Shown: positions 36,991 through 46,536 of the stretch, one piece after another
Numbering within the stretch: the stretch's first letter is position 1
Layout: each line of letters starts with the position of its first letter
DNA from: Butyrivibrio sp.
Lineage (GTDB): Bacteria > Bacillota > Clostridia > Lachnospirales > Lachnospiraceae
Direction: 5' to 3'
NCBI GenBank assembly: GCA_017535785.1
Contig: JAFXTN010000037.1
Location: 186,001 to 250,000, forward strand
Length of the DNA: 64,000 nt
Position numbers and translations under genes: made by a program
Notes under the pieces: model-generated
Databases searched by the model: none
The model's input: the letters and a program-made list of their open reading frames with translations, nothing else
Told to the model about the DNA's origin: nothing

Positions 36991-38037
36991 ATGTCAGATA
37001 TCACTATAAAAGAAATTGCAAAAAGATGCGGAGTGGGTGTCAGCACGGTTTCTAGGGCGCTTAACGATCACTCCGATATTAATCCTGCGACAAAGCAGAA
37101 GATTTTAGAGGTCATAAGAGAGACGGGATATATTCCCAACAACAGCGCGCGTAACCTTAAAAGGACCGACGCAAAGTGCATCGCCGTTCTTGTTAAGGGT
37201 ATTACCAATCCCTTTTTCACACCTGTTATAGAGGTCGTCGAGAATGAGGTAAAAAAACGCGGATATGCCCTTGTGCTTCGTCACGTTGAGGCTTATGAGA
37301 ACGAGGTCGATGTTGCGCTTGAGCTGGAAAAAGAAAAGAGACTTCGCGGTATCATCTTTATGGGCGGAAGCAGCAAGCATTCAGCCGATAAGATGAAAAT
37401 GTTGAATGTGCCGGTAGTCTTTTCCACCGTCGGATCCGATATTTCCGATGAGCTGAGTAAGAGTGCTTATTCAACGGTTTCAGTTGACGATGCTCTTGAA
37501 AGTAAGAAGATGACGGAGTATCTGATCGGACTTGGACATAAGAAGATCGCTATCCTTACCGAGGGTAACGATGAGCCGTCTGTTGTAAGCTTAAGACTTG
37601 AGGGATATAAAGAAGCTCTTAAAGAGCACGGGATAAAAGAGGATAAGAATCTTATCAGATATGTTGATAGGCAGATCTACGCTATCCACAACGGGTATGA
37701 TACGACAAAAGCGCTTATTGATTCGGGCGCAAAATTTACCGCTCTTTATTGTATTTCCGATGTACTTGCGGTCGGAGCCTTGAGAGCGCTTAAGGACTCA
37801 GGGATAAGAGTTCCTGAAGATGTGAGCGTTGCGGGCTTTGACGGTCAGGAGATCGCACAGTATTGCATCCCGAGGCTTACAACCATCAAGCAGCCGCTTG
37901 ATAAGATCTCAAAAGAGACGATGAAGCTTTTGTTTAACATCATTGACAAAGAGAGCGGACATAAACATATCGTGCTTCCGGGTAAGCTGACGGAAGGCGA
38001 ATCGACAAGTAAGCTTAGAACTTCTCGGCGCTCATAG
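36991..38037 (+). CDS. LacI family regulator, probable MalR
   Basis: LacI/GalR regulator of 348 residues with the helix-turn-helix TIKEIAKRCGVGVSTVSRAL, hinge NNSARNLKRTDAKCI and a sugar-binding effector domain (ISDVLAVGALRALKDSGIRV, VSVAGFDGQEI). GGGCAGGGAG precedes the ATG. Being downstream of malQ and having a LacI-type palindrome in the malQ leader point to control of maltodextrin genes, including its own operon. The 3' end overlaps the convergent CYTH gene by 23 bases. Confidence 0.92.
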   Translation: MSDITIKEIAKRCGVGVSTVSRALNDHSDINPATKQKILEVIRETGYIPNNSARNLKRTDAKCIAVLVKGITNPFFTPVIEVVENEVKKRGYALVLRHVEAYENEVDVALELEKEKRLRGIIFMGGSSKHSADKMKMLNVPVVFSTVGSDISDELSKSAYSTVSVDDALESKKMTEYLIGLGHKKIAILTEGNDEPSVVSLRLEGYKEALKEHGIKEDKNLIRYVDRQIYAIHNGYDTTKALIDSGAKFTALYCISDVLAVGALRALKDSGIRVPEDVSVAGFDGQEIAQYCIPRLTTIKQPLDKISKETMKLLFNIIDKESGHKHIVLPGKLTEGESTSKLRTSRRS

Positions 38038-38548
38038 AAGAGTTACTGTATCTGTGATCGCCCGTTACATCATCAAGAAACCAAGAAGCGGCGTGATAAG
38101 CGCTTGCAGCTTCTTCGGTTGGGAATTCAACCTCTGCTAGGAGACGTCCGTCGAACGGCGCCTTGAATACATCAAGCTCGATCTTGATGTCGCCGGATTC
38201 AATGGCGGATCTGACAGAAGGATTTGCTGATAAAAAACCGTTATCAAATGCATCTTCATTAAGAGGCATGAGGTAGCGGGTTTTTCTTATTATATTTCCA
38301 TCACATTTTTCAATAAGATGAGCGTAGCTCTCTTCGGTAAGAGGCAAGTTGTATTCTATTTTTCCTATTCCGCCTTCTTCTGCGGGGAGAGAGTTCTTGT
38401 AGGTCATATAATAATTGTTGTCTTCACGCCTTACGCGAACGGCGGGATTTGCATTAAGATAACCCTGCTCGATCATATGAAAAGGGAAAGAGTCTAAATT
38501 CTCTGGAAGTTCTTTTACCGTAAATTTCTTTTCTATTTCTATTCCCAT
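38015..38548 (-). CDS. CYTH domain protein (triphosphate tunnel family)
   Basis: Protein of 177 residues that begins MGIEIEKKFTV, the ExExK metal/triphosphate motif of the CYTH superfamily, with alternating acidic and basic tunnel strands (AVRVRREDNNYYMTYKN, IKIELDVFKAP, LLAEVEFPTEEAASAY). Bacterial members are mostly inorganic triphosphatases; the true substrate here is unknown. AAAGG lies before the ATG. The gene is convergent with, and overlaps, the LacI gene. Confidence 0.9.
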   Translation of the reverse strand: MGIEIEKKFTVKELPENLDSFPFHMIEQGYLNANPAVRVRREDNNYYMTYKNSLPAEEGGIGKIEYNLPLTEESYAHLIEKCDGNIIRKTRYLMPLNEDAFDNGFLSANPSVRSAIESGDIKIELDVFKAPFDGRLLAEVEFPTEEAASAYHAASWFLDDVTGDHRYSNSSMSAEKF

Positions 38549-38714
38549 TTAAATAAACCTTTCGTATATGTTTTCTGTGGTTTTAAATATGTCATATCCA
38601 TCTTATCATTATGGAGACTGCAGAGTCTAGGATTTATACAGGGAGGATGGCAAAGTGGGAATACATGGTCTAATCTGCTATAATCATAGGAGAAAAAATA
38701 AAAGGGAGGAAGCT

Positions 38715-39266
38715 ATGGCAAAGACAGCGATTTTTCTTGCAAACGGTTTTGAAGAGATAGAAGGACTTACGGTAGTCGATATTTTAAGAAGAGCACAGAT
38801 AGATATCACAATGGTTTCGATCACAGGAAGTAAGGCGGTTGAGGGCTCTCACGGAATAAAGCTCGAAGCGGATGCTACGATCGAGGACTTCGATCTTGAC
38901 GGCGTTGACATGATCATTCTTCCCGGAGGAATGCCCGGTACCAAGAATCTTGATGCATGCGGCTCTCTCAAGGATAAGATAAAAGAGTTTAATGACGCAG
39001 GTAAAATGCTTGCTGCAATCTGCGCTGCACCTACTGTTTTCGGTAAGATGGGAATTTTAAACGGCAAAAGAGCTTGCTGCTACCCCGGATGTGAAGGAGA
39101 CCTTTTAGGAGCAACAGTTACAGCTGACGCAGTTACCAAAGACGGAAATTTCATAACTTCAAGAGGAATGGGAACAGCTATACCTTTTGCACTTGCGATC
39201 CTTGAACATTTCAAGGGAAAAGAGGCATCAGATCAGATGGCGAAGGGAATTGTTTATAACTGCTGA
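38715..39266 (+). CDS. DJ-1/PfpI family protein
   Basis: Protein of 183 residues from the DJ-1/ThiJ superfamily. Glu16 in GFEEIEG and the nucleophile Cys103 in AAICAAPTV form the expected redox-sensitive site, and the GGMPGTKNL loop is intact. Members are glyoxalase III-like or protein-repair enzymes or chaperones; the activity of this one is not defined by sequence. GGGAGGA precedes the ATG at 38715; a longer reading from 38655 has no ribosome site. Confidence 0.92.
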   Translation: MAKTAIFLANGFEEIEGLTVVDILRRAQIDITMVSITGSKAVEGSHGIKLEADATIEDFDLDGVDMIILPGGMPGTKNLDACGSLKDKIKEFNDAGKMLAAICAAPTVFGKMGILNGKRACCYPGCEGDLLGATVTADAVTKDGNFITSRGMGTAIPFALAILEHFKGKEASDQMAKGIVYNC

Positions 39267-39284
39267 TATATTAGAGGATAAAAT

Positions 39285-39320
39285 AAACACCGAGGCGGAT
39301 AGACCGCCCCGGTGTTTTTA
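39285..39320. terminator. Terminator between the DJ-1 gene and the chemoreceptor gene
   Basis: ACACCG-A-GGCGG pairs with CCGCC-C-CGGTGT, with TTTTTA on the plus strand and a TTTATTTTATC tail on the minus strand. Confidence 0.82.
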
Positions 39321-39344
39321 TATTGTGCGTATCGCGATACAAAT

Positions 39345-41357
39345 TTATTTGAAGAATTTCATGTCCTCGTTGAGCTTTTCGGCAATTTCTTTTAAGTTGC
39401 CTGCTGAGCTTGCAAGAGTTGTAACCGTAGCAGACAGCTCTTCCATGGAAGCACCTGTCTGCTCTGAGGATGCTGCGTTCTGCTGAGAGATCGCAGACAA
39501 GGATGACATCGAATCCGATACAACATTCTTGGAGGATACGCAGCTTTCGGCGCCGGTTGAAATAGTCTGAACACCGGTAACCGTCTCGCTGATATCTGCA
39601 AGCATTCCCTTAACTGATACAAGAGTCTCGCCGAGAGCACTTTGCTGGTCGAGATTGCCCTTTCTTACTTCCTCGGAAGCTTCAACGGCTGCCTTACTCT
39701 GATCGAGAAGGACATCCATCTGCTGGCGGATCTCATCAGCCATCTGCTTGGAATCATCAGCAAGCTTTCCGATCTCTTCCGCAACAACCGCAAATCCTTT
39801 TCCTGCTTCGCCTGCTCTTGCAGCCTCGATAGAAGCGTTAAGCGAAAGGAGGTTGGTCTGTGTAGCGATCGAAGAAATACCTTCAACCTTTTCGTTGATA
39901 TTTGATACAGCTTCCTGAGTAGCTGAGATGGTTCTTGAAATGTCGTCTATCTTTTCGGTCATGCTGTTGCTTGAATCCTGAAGAGCCGAAAGCGATTGTG
40001 ATGAAGCTTCCGAAGCGTCTTTCATGCGGGATGCAAGTGATTCGAGCGTTCCGGTCGAATCCTGAACGTCTGAAACTGCTTCTCCGATCTGAACAACGTT
40101 CGCTGATGCCTTCTGAATCTCGTCAGCCTGCTGTGTGGCACCGGATGCGATTTCCTGAACTGCATTTGATACATCATCGGCTGTGTTCGAGATCTGATTG
40201 GCCATATCAGAGAGCTCCTCAGAGGAGTCGCCGAGCTTTGAGGCCGAATTTTTAATATTATCAACTATATCATTGAGAGTTTCGATAACACTGTTTGTAT
40301 TGTTTATGATGGCTCCGAACTCGTCTTTTCTCTTAGTAAATTTATCCACTTTGGCAAATCTTCCGTCCGCAAGCTTTGCAAGTGAGTCGTTAACTTCATT
40401 GACAGGAGCGGTGAAAGAAATAGCCATCCTTACGGAGATGATCGCAGCGATGATAAGAAGGATAAATCCTACAATTATTACTGCACCTGCTGCGGATCTG
40501 GCATTTGATGTTACATTCTTTGTGTCGGATGCGGCACAGATCGTATATCCGGTAAGAGGGGATTTTACATACGCTACGATCGCGTTATATCCTTTTTTCG
40601 TATCTACCTGATATACTCCGTTTTCGAGACCTGAAGTCATAAAAGTGGATTTACTTCTGTCGTCTTCGTTATCTGCTGTTATTTCATATTGAGAATGTGC
40701 AGCAACAAGACCTGTTCTGTCACATATAAAAGCATCTTCTGCATCAGCTTCAAGGAGCTTGTGGAAATCATTCATATCGTAGTTACGCTGTACGACACCG
40801 ATGACATTTCCTGTTGATCCGTATATCGGAGTTGCCATTGTCATCTGACGAACTCCGGTAGATGCAGATACTATAACGTCGGAAGCGTAGGTTTGTCCCT
40901 TCATAGCTTCCTGGAAATATTCTCTTTTACCTACATCAACCAGCTTGCCGGAGTTACGAAGTACCTGCATTCCGTCTCCGCCTGTCAGAACGGTGATGTT
41001 GCCGTCGTCAAGCATAGTATCGATTTCAGCCAGGTATTTAGCCGCGTCTTCCATATAAGCAAGGTTTCCTTGGTTCTCCATGAATTTTGTTGTTGCCGGT
41101 GATTTGGCAACAGCCTGAATACTCATAAAGTTTTGGTTTATGATACCTTCGAATTCAGACTGAAGGTATGATGATTGCCATACCAATCCTTGTTCTGCGT
41201 CGGATACAGCCTTTTTGGCGGATGATAAGTAGCTTACCAGCACGGATGTGATAAGCGGGACAGCTGCAACCAATAGCATGACGGCTATCAGTCTGGTCTT
41301 GATGCTGTTTGCAAATTTAATGTTGCTTTTCTTTTTGGGTTTGGAATCCTTTGCCAT
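39345..41357 (-). CDS. Methyl-accepting chemotaxis protein
   Basis: Transmembrane chemoreceptor of 670 residues: a basic N-terminus, TM1 (about 22-45), an extracytoplasmic Cache-type sensor (about 46-290; [40 protein letters not shown]), TM2 (about 291-315), HAMP (about 316-370) and a long cytoplasmic coiled coil. The conserved tip reads [20 protein letters not shown] then [19 protein letters not shown] and contacts CheA/CheW. Cache domains of this type often sense amino acids or small organic acids. GGAGG precedes the ATG. Control may involve TTAAC repeats just after the predicted transcription start. Confidence 0.95.
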   Translation of the reverse strand: MAKDSKPKKKSNIKFANSIKTRLIAVMLLVAAVPLITSVLVSYLSSAKKAVSDAEQGLVWQSSYLQSEFEGIINQNFMSIQAVAKSPATTKFMENQGNLAYMEDAAKYLAEIDTMLDDGNITVLTGGDGMQVLRNSGKLVDVGKREYFQEAMKGQTYASDVIVSASTGVRQMTMATPIYGSTGNVIGVVQRNYDMNDFHKLLEADAEDAFICDRTGLVAAHSQYEITADNEDDRSKSTFMTSGLENGVYQVDTKKGYNAIVAYVKSPLTGYTICAASDTKNVTSNARSAAGAVIIVGFILLIIAAIISVRMAISFTAPVNEVNDSLAKLADGRFAKVDKFTKRKDEFGAIINNTNSVIETLNDIVDNIKNSASKLGDSSEELSDMANQISNTADDVSNAVQEIASGATQQADEIQKASANVVQIGEAVSDVQDSTGTLESLASRMKDASEASSQSLSALQDSSNSMTEKIDDISRTISATQEAVSNINEKVEGISSIATQTNLLSLNASIEAARAGEAGKGFAVVAEEIGKLADDSKQMADEIRQQMDVLLDQSKAAVEASEEVRKGNLDQQSALGETLVSVKGMLADISETVTGVQTISTGAESCVSSKNVVSDSMSSLSAISQQNAASSEQTGASMEELSATVTTLASSAGNLKEIAEKLNEDMKFFK

Positions 41358-41391
41358 TTTAATGCCTCCATCATAAGTAAAATAAAATGTG

Positions 41392-41417
41392 TTAACTTAA
41401 CGCGTTTAACGTTTAAC
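41392..41417. repeat. Four TTAAC repeats near the chemoreceptor start
   Basis: TTAAC begins at 41392, 41397, 41406 and 41413, around a central AACGCGTT palindrome. Position just downstream of the predicted minus-strand start suits an operator. Confidence 0.5.
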
Positions 41418-41657
41418 CTGATATTAAAATTATACTCTTTTCATGCGTTTTTAGGCGTAAAATAGGGATTTTTAATAAATATTTTATGTTTTGCCGAATT
41501 GAATATATTTTTATTTCGTCCATTTTTTGAAAAGTGAAATAAATTTTTGAAAAAAATGAAAAATCGTCATTTTAGACATATAAACAGCTCCGAAACTGTG
41601 TAAAATCACAACATTCGGCTGTTTGTTTTTTATACAGGTCCAAGAATGAAAAAAATA

Positions 41658-41686
41658 TGGAAATTAGTATTAAGGTGTGTTATAAT
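41658..41686 (+). promoter_or_regulatory. Promoter of tig
   Basis: TGGAAA (41658-41663), 17-base spacer, TATAAT (41681-41686) preceded by TGTGT (extended -10). Confidence 0.65.
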
Positions 41687-41781
41687 CTGAAAGCGATTGT
41701 GCCTATAAACAGGCAAGAAGAGCGCGGATACCATGAAGCCGCCTCTTTACATAAATATTTTTTAGGAGGAAACAGACAAAA

Positions 41782-43275
41782 ATGAGCGTAACAGTTGAGA
41801 AGCTTGAGAAGAGCATGGCTAAGCTCAAGATCGAAGTATCTGCAGACCAGCTTGAGAAGGCCATCCAGAAAGCCTATGAGAAGAATAAGAACAAGATTCA
41901 GCTTCCCGGATTCCGTAAGGGTAAGGCTCCCCGTAAGATGATCGAGCAGATGTACGGCAAGGGAGTATTCTATGAGGATGCAGCCAATGAGCTTATCGAA
42001 GAAGAGTATCCCAAGGCTGTAGAGGAGTGCGGAGAGGATGTTGTATCTTCACCCAAGATCGACGTTGAACAGCTCGAGGCAGGCAAGGACTTCATCTTTA
42101 CAGCAGAAGTTGCTCTTAAGCCTCCGGTTAAGCTTGGAAAATATAAGGGTGTTGAAGTTGAGAAGATGGATATCGACGTTACAGACGCTGACGTTGATGC
42201 CGAGATCGACAAGCAGAGAAACACCAACGCAAGAACTGTTGAAGTTACAGACAGAGCAGTACAGAAGGATGATATTGTAACTCTTGATTTCGAGGGATTC
42301 GTTGACGGTGTTGCTTTCCAGGGTGGAAAGGGAACAGATTATCCTCTTACAATCGGTTCGGGTTCATTCATTTCCGGATTCGAGGATCAGCTCATCGGAT
42401 TTGAGATCGGTAAGGAAGGCGATGTAAACGTTACATTCCCTAAGGATTACCAGGCTGAGGACCTTGCAGGTAAGGATGCTACTTTCAAGTGCACGATCAA
42501 GGCTATCAAGGCTAAGGAGCTTCCTGAGCTCAATGATGAGTTTGCAAGTGATGTATCTGATTTCGATACACTCGCTGAGTACAAAGAGGATGTTAAGAAT
42601 AAGCTCGTTGAGAAGAAGACAGGCGAGGAGAAAGCTAAGAGAGAAGATGCTGTTGTAAGAGCCGTTGTTGAAGATTCAGAGATGGAGCTTCCTGAGGCAA
42701 TGGTTGAGACACAGTCAAGACAGATCGTTAATGATTTCGCTCAGAGACTTCAGATGCAGGGCATGAACATGGATCAGTATCTCCAGTACACAGGTAACAC
42801 TGTAGACAAGATGCTCGAGCAGGTTAAGCCTCAGGCTATCGAGAGAATCAAGTCAAGACTTGTTCTCGAGGCTGTTGCAGCTAAGGAGAAGATCGAGGTT
42901 ACTGAGGAAGACTTCGAGAAAGAGCTTGAGAAGATGGCTACTCAGTACAGAATGGAGCTTGATAAGCTCAAGGAGCTCATGTCAGACGCTGAGAAGAAGA
43001 TGATGAAGAGCGACCTTGCAGTTCAGAAGGCTGCTGATTTCCTTGTAGAGAATGTCAAGGAGAGCGCTAAGAAGGCTACTAAGAAGGCTGCTGCTAAGAA
43101 GGACGACGCAGCTAAGGAAGAGAAGCCTGCTAAGAAGACAGCTGCCAAGAAGACTACAAAAACTAAGACAGCTACTAAGAAGACTACAACTAAGACCGCT
43201 AAGACAACCGAGGCTGCTGAGGCTGAGGAGAAGCCCAAGAAGACAACAAGAAAGAAAAAGACAGAAGAGGCTTGA
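41782..43275 (+). CDS. tig: Trigger factor with Lys-rich C-terminal tail
   Basis: Ribosome-bound chaperone and prolyl isomerase of 497 residues. The N-terminal ribosome-binding domain has the signature GFRKGKAPRKMIEQ (about 44-57), the FKBP-like domain spans about 160-245 (VTLDFEGFVDGVAFQGGKG) and helical C-terminal arms run to about 426. The usual family length is 430-450; residues 427-497 form an extra tail of repeated AKK, TKK and AAKK motifs with Ala, Thr, Pro and Glu, like histone H1 or mycobacterial HupB tails. AGGAGG lies about 12 bases before the ATG. Unlike in many genomes, clpP-clpX does not follow directly but lies about 9 kb away. Confidence 0.96.
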   Translation: MSVTVEKLEKSMAKLKIEVSADQLEKAIQKAYEKNKNKIQLPGFRKGKAPRKMIEQMYGKGVFYEDAANELIEEEYPKAVEECGEDVVSSPKIDVEQLEAGKDFIFTAEVALKPPVKLGKYKGVEVEKMDIDVTDADVDAEIDKQRNTNARTVEVTDRAVQKDDIVTLDFEGFVDGVAFQGGKGTDYPLTIGSGSFISGFEDQLIGFEIGKEGDVNVTFPKDYQAEDLAGKDATFKCTIKAIKAKELPELNDEFASDVSDFDTLAEYKEDVKNKLVEKKTGEEKAKREDAVVRAVVEDSEMELPEAMVETQSRQIVNDFAQRLQMQGMNMDQYLQYTGNTVDKMLEQVKPQAIERIKSRLVLEAVAAKEKIEVTEEDFEKELEKMATQYRMELDKLKELMSDAEKKMMKSDLAVQKAADFLVENVKESAKKATKKAAAKKDDAAKEEKPAKKTAAKKTTKTKTATKKTTTKTAKTTEAAEAEEKPKKTTRKKKTEEA

Positions 43276-43295
43276 TAATAATAACTGTGTTTATG

Positions 43296-43335
43296 AAACT
43301 ACCATGTGGAAGAAATGCCACATGGTAGTTTTTTA
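43296..43335 (+). terminator. Terminator of tig
   Basis: AAACTACCATGTGG pairs with CCACATGGTAGTTT, followed by a T run. Confidence 0.92.
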
Positions 43336-43454
43336 CTCTTTGTTTATAATTATCCGCTTGTTTGTGAAATAGCTTTGTTATAGAATGAAATATACACTGA
43401 AACAAGTATTGTGGTACGCAATTTCGTGCATGACACACGGAGGCATGCGGTAAT

Positions 43455-44543
43455 ATGATTGAAGATCTGTTTGAAAGATTTGATGAATATTATCTCTTTA
43501 TATCCAAGAATGAAAAGAGAATTGCCAAAGAAAATTTATATTCTATCAGATCTGTCATTTCTTTTTCGGTCGTTGGTGGGTTTGTATATCTTTTTGTTTC
43601 GTGGGCACTTAGAATAACTACAAAATTTGAAGCTATCTTTATTCCGTTTATTATAGAAATATTTCTTTTTAGTCTCTTATATCAAAAGATACATGCATCT
43701 GTTATCGATTCCATACAGAAGGTAAGAGTTTTTGCGTTTTGCTTTTATTTATGTTTCACCATTTCATTGGCTTATATTGAGACCTACAGAAACCCAAACA
43801 TGAGATTGTTTATACTTCCGGCGGGGGTTTTTGTTGTGGCAGCGATATATACCGATTATTTCTTTTTTACAACGTTACTTAAGGTGATGATGTGTGCTAT
43901 CTGCATAGCATTCAGCCTGAATATGAAGCCGAAAGAAGTGGCAAATATTGATATAATTACAGTCACCATGACATTTATCCTGGCAATATTTGTGTCCTAT
44001 GTGATTATGCTAAAGGATTCCATGCAAAATCAGGACACCAGAATTGTTGAGAAAAAGAGTGAATCGGATATGCTCACGGGTCTCTATAATAAGCTTGCTT
44101 TTGAGGAAAAAAGCAAAGAATATCTTTCGGGAAGAGTACTGGGTGCTAAGGCGACTTTATTTATATTTGACTTTGATAATTTTAAACATGTAAATGACAA
44201 TTATGGACATCAGACAGGCGATGAGGCTCTGAAAATGTTTGCAAGAGTGCTGAAAGATTATTTTCATATAACCGACATTATAGGGCGAGTCGGGGGCGAT
44301 GAATTTATGGTGCTTGTAATGGGAGAAATGCCTGTAGAATTTTTGGACAACAGGTGCCGAAAGATTCAACATGAGCTTAGAGTTGCCAAGGTCGGTGAAG
44401 CTGCAGGGTTCTCTTGCAGTATCGGAATATGCGAGGATACAAGAGCACGGTCTTTTGAAGAAATGTACAAGATTGCAGACAGTGCTCTGTATGACGCTAA
44501 AGAAAACGGAAAAGCCTGTCACGTAGTAAAAACAGAAATATAA
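43455..44543 (+). CDS. Membrane-bound diguanylate cyclase (GGDEF)
   Basis: Protein of 362 residues with about six membrane helices in the first 190 residues and a C-terminal GGDEF domain (about 200-360). The domain begins SDMLTGLYNKLAFEE, has the metal and substrate DFDNFKHVNDNYGH and an intact GRVGGDEF; no EAL domain is present. It probably makes cyclic di-GMP from GTP in response to a membrane-sensed signal. GGAGG lies about 12 bases before the ATG. Monocistronic. Confidence 0.92.
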   Translation: MIEDLFERFDEYYLFISKNEKRIAKENLYSIRSVISFSVVGGFVYLFVSWALRITTKFEAIFIPFIIEIFLFSLLYQKIHASVIDSIQKVRVFAFCFYLCFTISLAYIETYRNPNMRLFILPAGVFVVAAIYTDYFFFTTLLKVMMCAICIAFSLNMKPKEVANIDIITVTMTFILAIFVSYVIMLKDSMQNQDTRIVEKKSESDMLTGLYNKLAFEEKSKEYLSGRVLGAKATLFIFDFDNFKHVNDNYGHQTGDEALKMFARVLKDYFHITDIIGRVGGDEFMVLVMGEMPVEFLDNRCRKIQHELRVAKVGEAAGFSCSIGICEDTRARSFEEMYKIADSALYDAKENGKACHVVKTEI

Positions 44544-44546
44544 AAA

Positions 44547-45413
44547 TCATGCTTGCAGACTTTTTTCGTCAAGTGGAATAAGTACAGGGTGCTCGAGCGG
44601 AGTTTCGTTTGGCTGATGAAGGACAAGATTGAGATCTCCTTCAAAGGTTCTAAAAAGCATTCCGTGTCCGCCATCTTTATCAAAGAGCGGAGCTTCATTA
44701 ATTGACCAGTTCCCGTCTATTTCACCGTTATCAGACCTTGCGATTCCTTCGGCATAATTACCGTCTGAAAAAGTTGCCCATAGCATGATAAGCTGCCCGT
44801 CACCTGTTCTGTACATAAATGGCCCATCAGTCACATACACGGGGCCGTTCCAGTTCCTGTGAGTTATGGGAGTACCCCAGGGCTTAGCAGAGGATGCTGC
44901 AAACAAAGTCTGAGGCTCTGATACAGCTATTTTTAAATCATCAGAAAGTTCTACGGCGCAGATCTCGCCATCTCCTATATCAACCCATTCATGAGAAAAG
45001 ACCATATAAGGCTTGCCTTTTTGGGAAACATAGAAGGTTCCGTCAAGACAGTTCCACTCATCGGGAGTTATCTTACCTTCGCTGTGGATGTGATAGGGAC
45101 CAAGAGGATTATCTGCCTTTAGGATCATAGTACCTTTTTTGTCCAGAGCTTCAGAGTTGAAGGTTGCGAACATATAGAAGGCTCCGTTATATTCATGAAC
45201 CTCAGGTGCCCAGTAATTCTTGTCGGCCCAGAAGCCTTCAGGGCGATGGAATACCTCAAAAGGTCCATCCCAGTTCACAAGGTCGGTACTCCTATATCCG
45301 TCGAATCCGTCGGCTTTGCCCCAGCAAGTCTTTGCTCTGGTGCCAAAAAGATAATATATTCCGTTATTAGGTAAAATAAAGGGGTCGCGAATATTTATTT
45401 CTTGTAATAACAT
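44547..45413 (-). CDS. Glycoside hydrolase family 43 protein
   Basis: Five-bladed propeller enzyme of 288 residues without a signal peptide, so probably cytosolic. It begins LLQEINIRDPFIL (catalytic base Asp), includes YWAPEVHEYNGAFYMF and a second acidic site in NCLDGTFYV. The usual general-acid region reads VTDGPFMYRTGDG, with Asp where classic GH43 enzymes have Glu; I recall this variant from a large clade, so it need not be a defect. GH43 members remove arabinose or xylose from plant polymers. The ATG at 45413 has GAGG upstream. It is divergent from the AraC gene of the same cluster. Confidence 0.88.
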   Translation of the reverse strand: MLLQEINIRDPFILPNNGIYYLFGTRAKTCWGKADGFDGYRSTDLVNWDGPFEVFHRPEGFWADKNYWAPEVHEYNGAFYMFATFNSEALDKKGTMILKADNPLGPYHIHSEGKITPDEWNCLDGTFYVSQKGKPYMVFSHEWVDIGDGEICAVELSDDLKIAVSEPQTLFAASSAKPWGTPITHRNWNGPVYVTDGPFMYRTGDGQLIMLWATFSDGNYAEGIARSDNGEIDGNWSINEAPLFDKDGGHGMLFRTFEGDLNLVLHQPNETPLEHPVLIPLDEKSLQA

Positions 45414-45446
45414 ATAAATATACCTCACATATTGATAATGATATTG

Positions 45447-45457
45447 CGGAAGACATC
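45447..45457 (+). promoter_or_regulatory. Candidate AraC-regulator site, copy 1
   Basis: CGGAAGACATC in the GH43-AraC intergenic region; nearly identical to the copy before the binding-protein gene. Confidence 0.4.
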
Positions 45458-45516
45458 ATTCAAAGAACAAATATGTGATTTCATTATGACAATTACATTA
45501 GCATTAAAGGAGCCAA

Positions 45517-46377
45517 ATGTATAGTTCATTTTATAGAGAAAAATTCAATGGCATAGCAGTGGGACGTGTAGCCAGAAGTCAGGACTTTACTGCTAAACTC
45601 GGCTTTTATCACAACGAGTATCAGCTTCAATATATCTTCGACGGCGAAAGATATTTTTTCGTTGACGGAGTGTGCTACAGAATGAAGAAAGGGTGTTTGG
45701 CTATTATTGATAAAAAAATGATAGCTAAGACCTGTATTATTGGCGGAAAGTATCACGACAGATTACTAATTGAGCTTGAAGAGAGCGTATTTAGCCCACT
45801 TTGCGACTATCTTGGGATTGATTTACAAAGTTTTTTTACCTCACATCACGGTGTGTATCAGGTTGAAGACATAGATAGCTTTAGACAGGTGCTTGAAGCT
45901 ATAGAAAATGTGGAAAAGGAAGATAGTTCGGATACCAGAGAGACCAAGGTAAAACTGGCGGTTCTTCGTTTCTTCTCCGAACATGAAAAGTGGGAGAATT
46001 CAAAGGCCATAAAGTTTAGCGAAGACGGTGTAAAACTCCATGCGGAGAAGCAAAAGAGGGTTCATCAGGTCGCGGATTATATTGCGGATAATTATGCCAA
46101 GATCGATTCGGTGGACACCCTTTCTAAGCTCTTTTATATGAGTAATTCCTATCTGTGCAGGATATTCAAAGAAGTAACTAATTTTACCATATCTGAGTAC
46201 ATCAATCTTTGCAGGATCGCAGCCAGCAAAGAGTATCTTATGAACGATAAGTACACCATGACTCAGATCGCTAATATGTTGGGCTACGACAGCCTCACAT
46301 ACTTTGAGAGAGTATTCAAGAAACAGATGGAGGTTACGCCTTTTCAATATAGGAAGAGTATAACCAGACACAAGTAA
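45517..46377 (+). CDS. AraC family regulator
   Basis: Regulator of 286 residues with an N-terminal cupin-like sensing domain (FHNEY-type start at about 30, YFFVDGVCYRMKKGCLAIID) and two C-terminal helix-turn-helix motifs (VDTLSKLFYMSNSYLCRIFK and MTQIANMLGYDSLTYFERVF, about 200-280). AAAGGAG precedes the ATG. It sits between the divergent GH43 gene and a sugar-importer operon and probably activates both when a sugar binds. Confidence 0.92.
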   Translation: MYSSFYREKFNGIAVGRVARSQDFTAKLGFYHNEYQLQYIFDGERYFFVDGVCYRMKKGCLAIIDKKMIAKTCIIGGKYHDRLLIELEESVFSPLCDYLGIDLQSFFTSHHGVYQVEDIDSFRQVLEAIENVEKEDSSDTRETKVKLAVLRFFSEHEKWENSKAIKFSEDGVKLHAEKQKRVHQVADYIADNYAKIDSVDTLSKLFYMSNSYLCRIFKEVTNFTISEYINLCRIAASKEYLMNDKYTMTQIANMLGYDSLTYFERVFKKQMEVTPFQYRKSITRHK

Positions 46378-46470
46378 ATATAGTTTGAAAAATACCCCGA
46401 TTTTCACTCTAATGTCACAAATGCCCTAAAATATTGAATAATATTTTTTCGGGATGTACAATTTTTACAA

Positions 46471-46483
46471 CGGAAGACGTCTT
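46471..46483 (+). promoter_or_regulatory. Candidate AraC-regulator site, copy 2
   Basis: CGGAAGACGTC (46471-46481), overlapping the palindrome AAGACGTCTT (46474-46483), about 55 bases before the binding-protein gene. Confidence 0.45.
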
Positions 46484-46536
46484 AACGAAATAGCAAATAT
46501 TAATAATCATTTGTTTAGTTATTCATAGGAGGGTAC

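Larger units (their letters stand above)
41358..41781. other. Divergent AT-rich region between the chemoreceptor and tig
   Basis: Non-coding. On the minus strand TATAAT at 41429-41434 lies 16 bases after TAAA-like DNA, the likely chemoreceptor promoter; the TTAAC repeats are at 41392-41417. The tig promoter is at 41658-41686. The middle (about 41450-41640) is very AT-rich with nothing else recognisable. Confidence 0.6.

Noticed and set aside
44820..44850. GH43 protein as inactive because Asp stands for the usual acid Glu
   Set aside because: TDGPF is, as far as I recall, shared by a whole clade of GH43-like enzymes, so it is not evidence of a dead gene.
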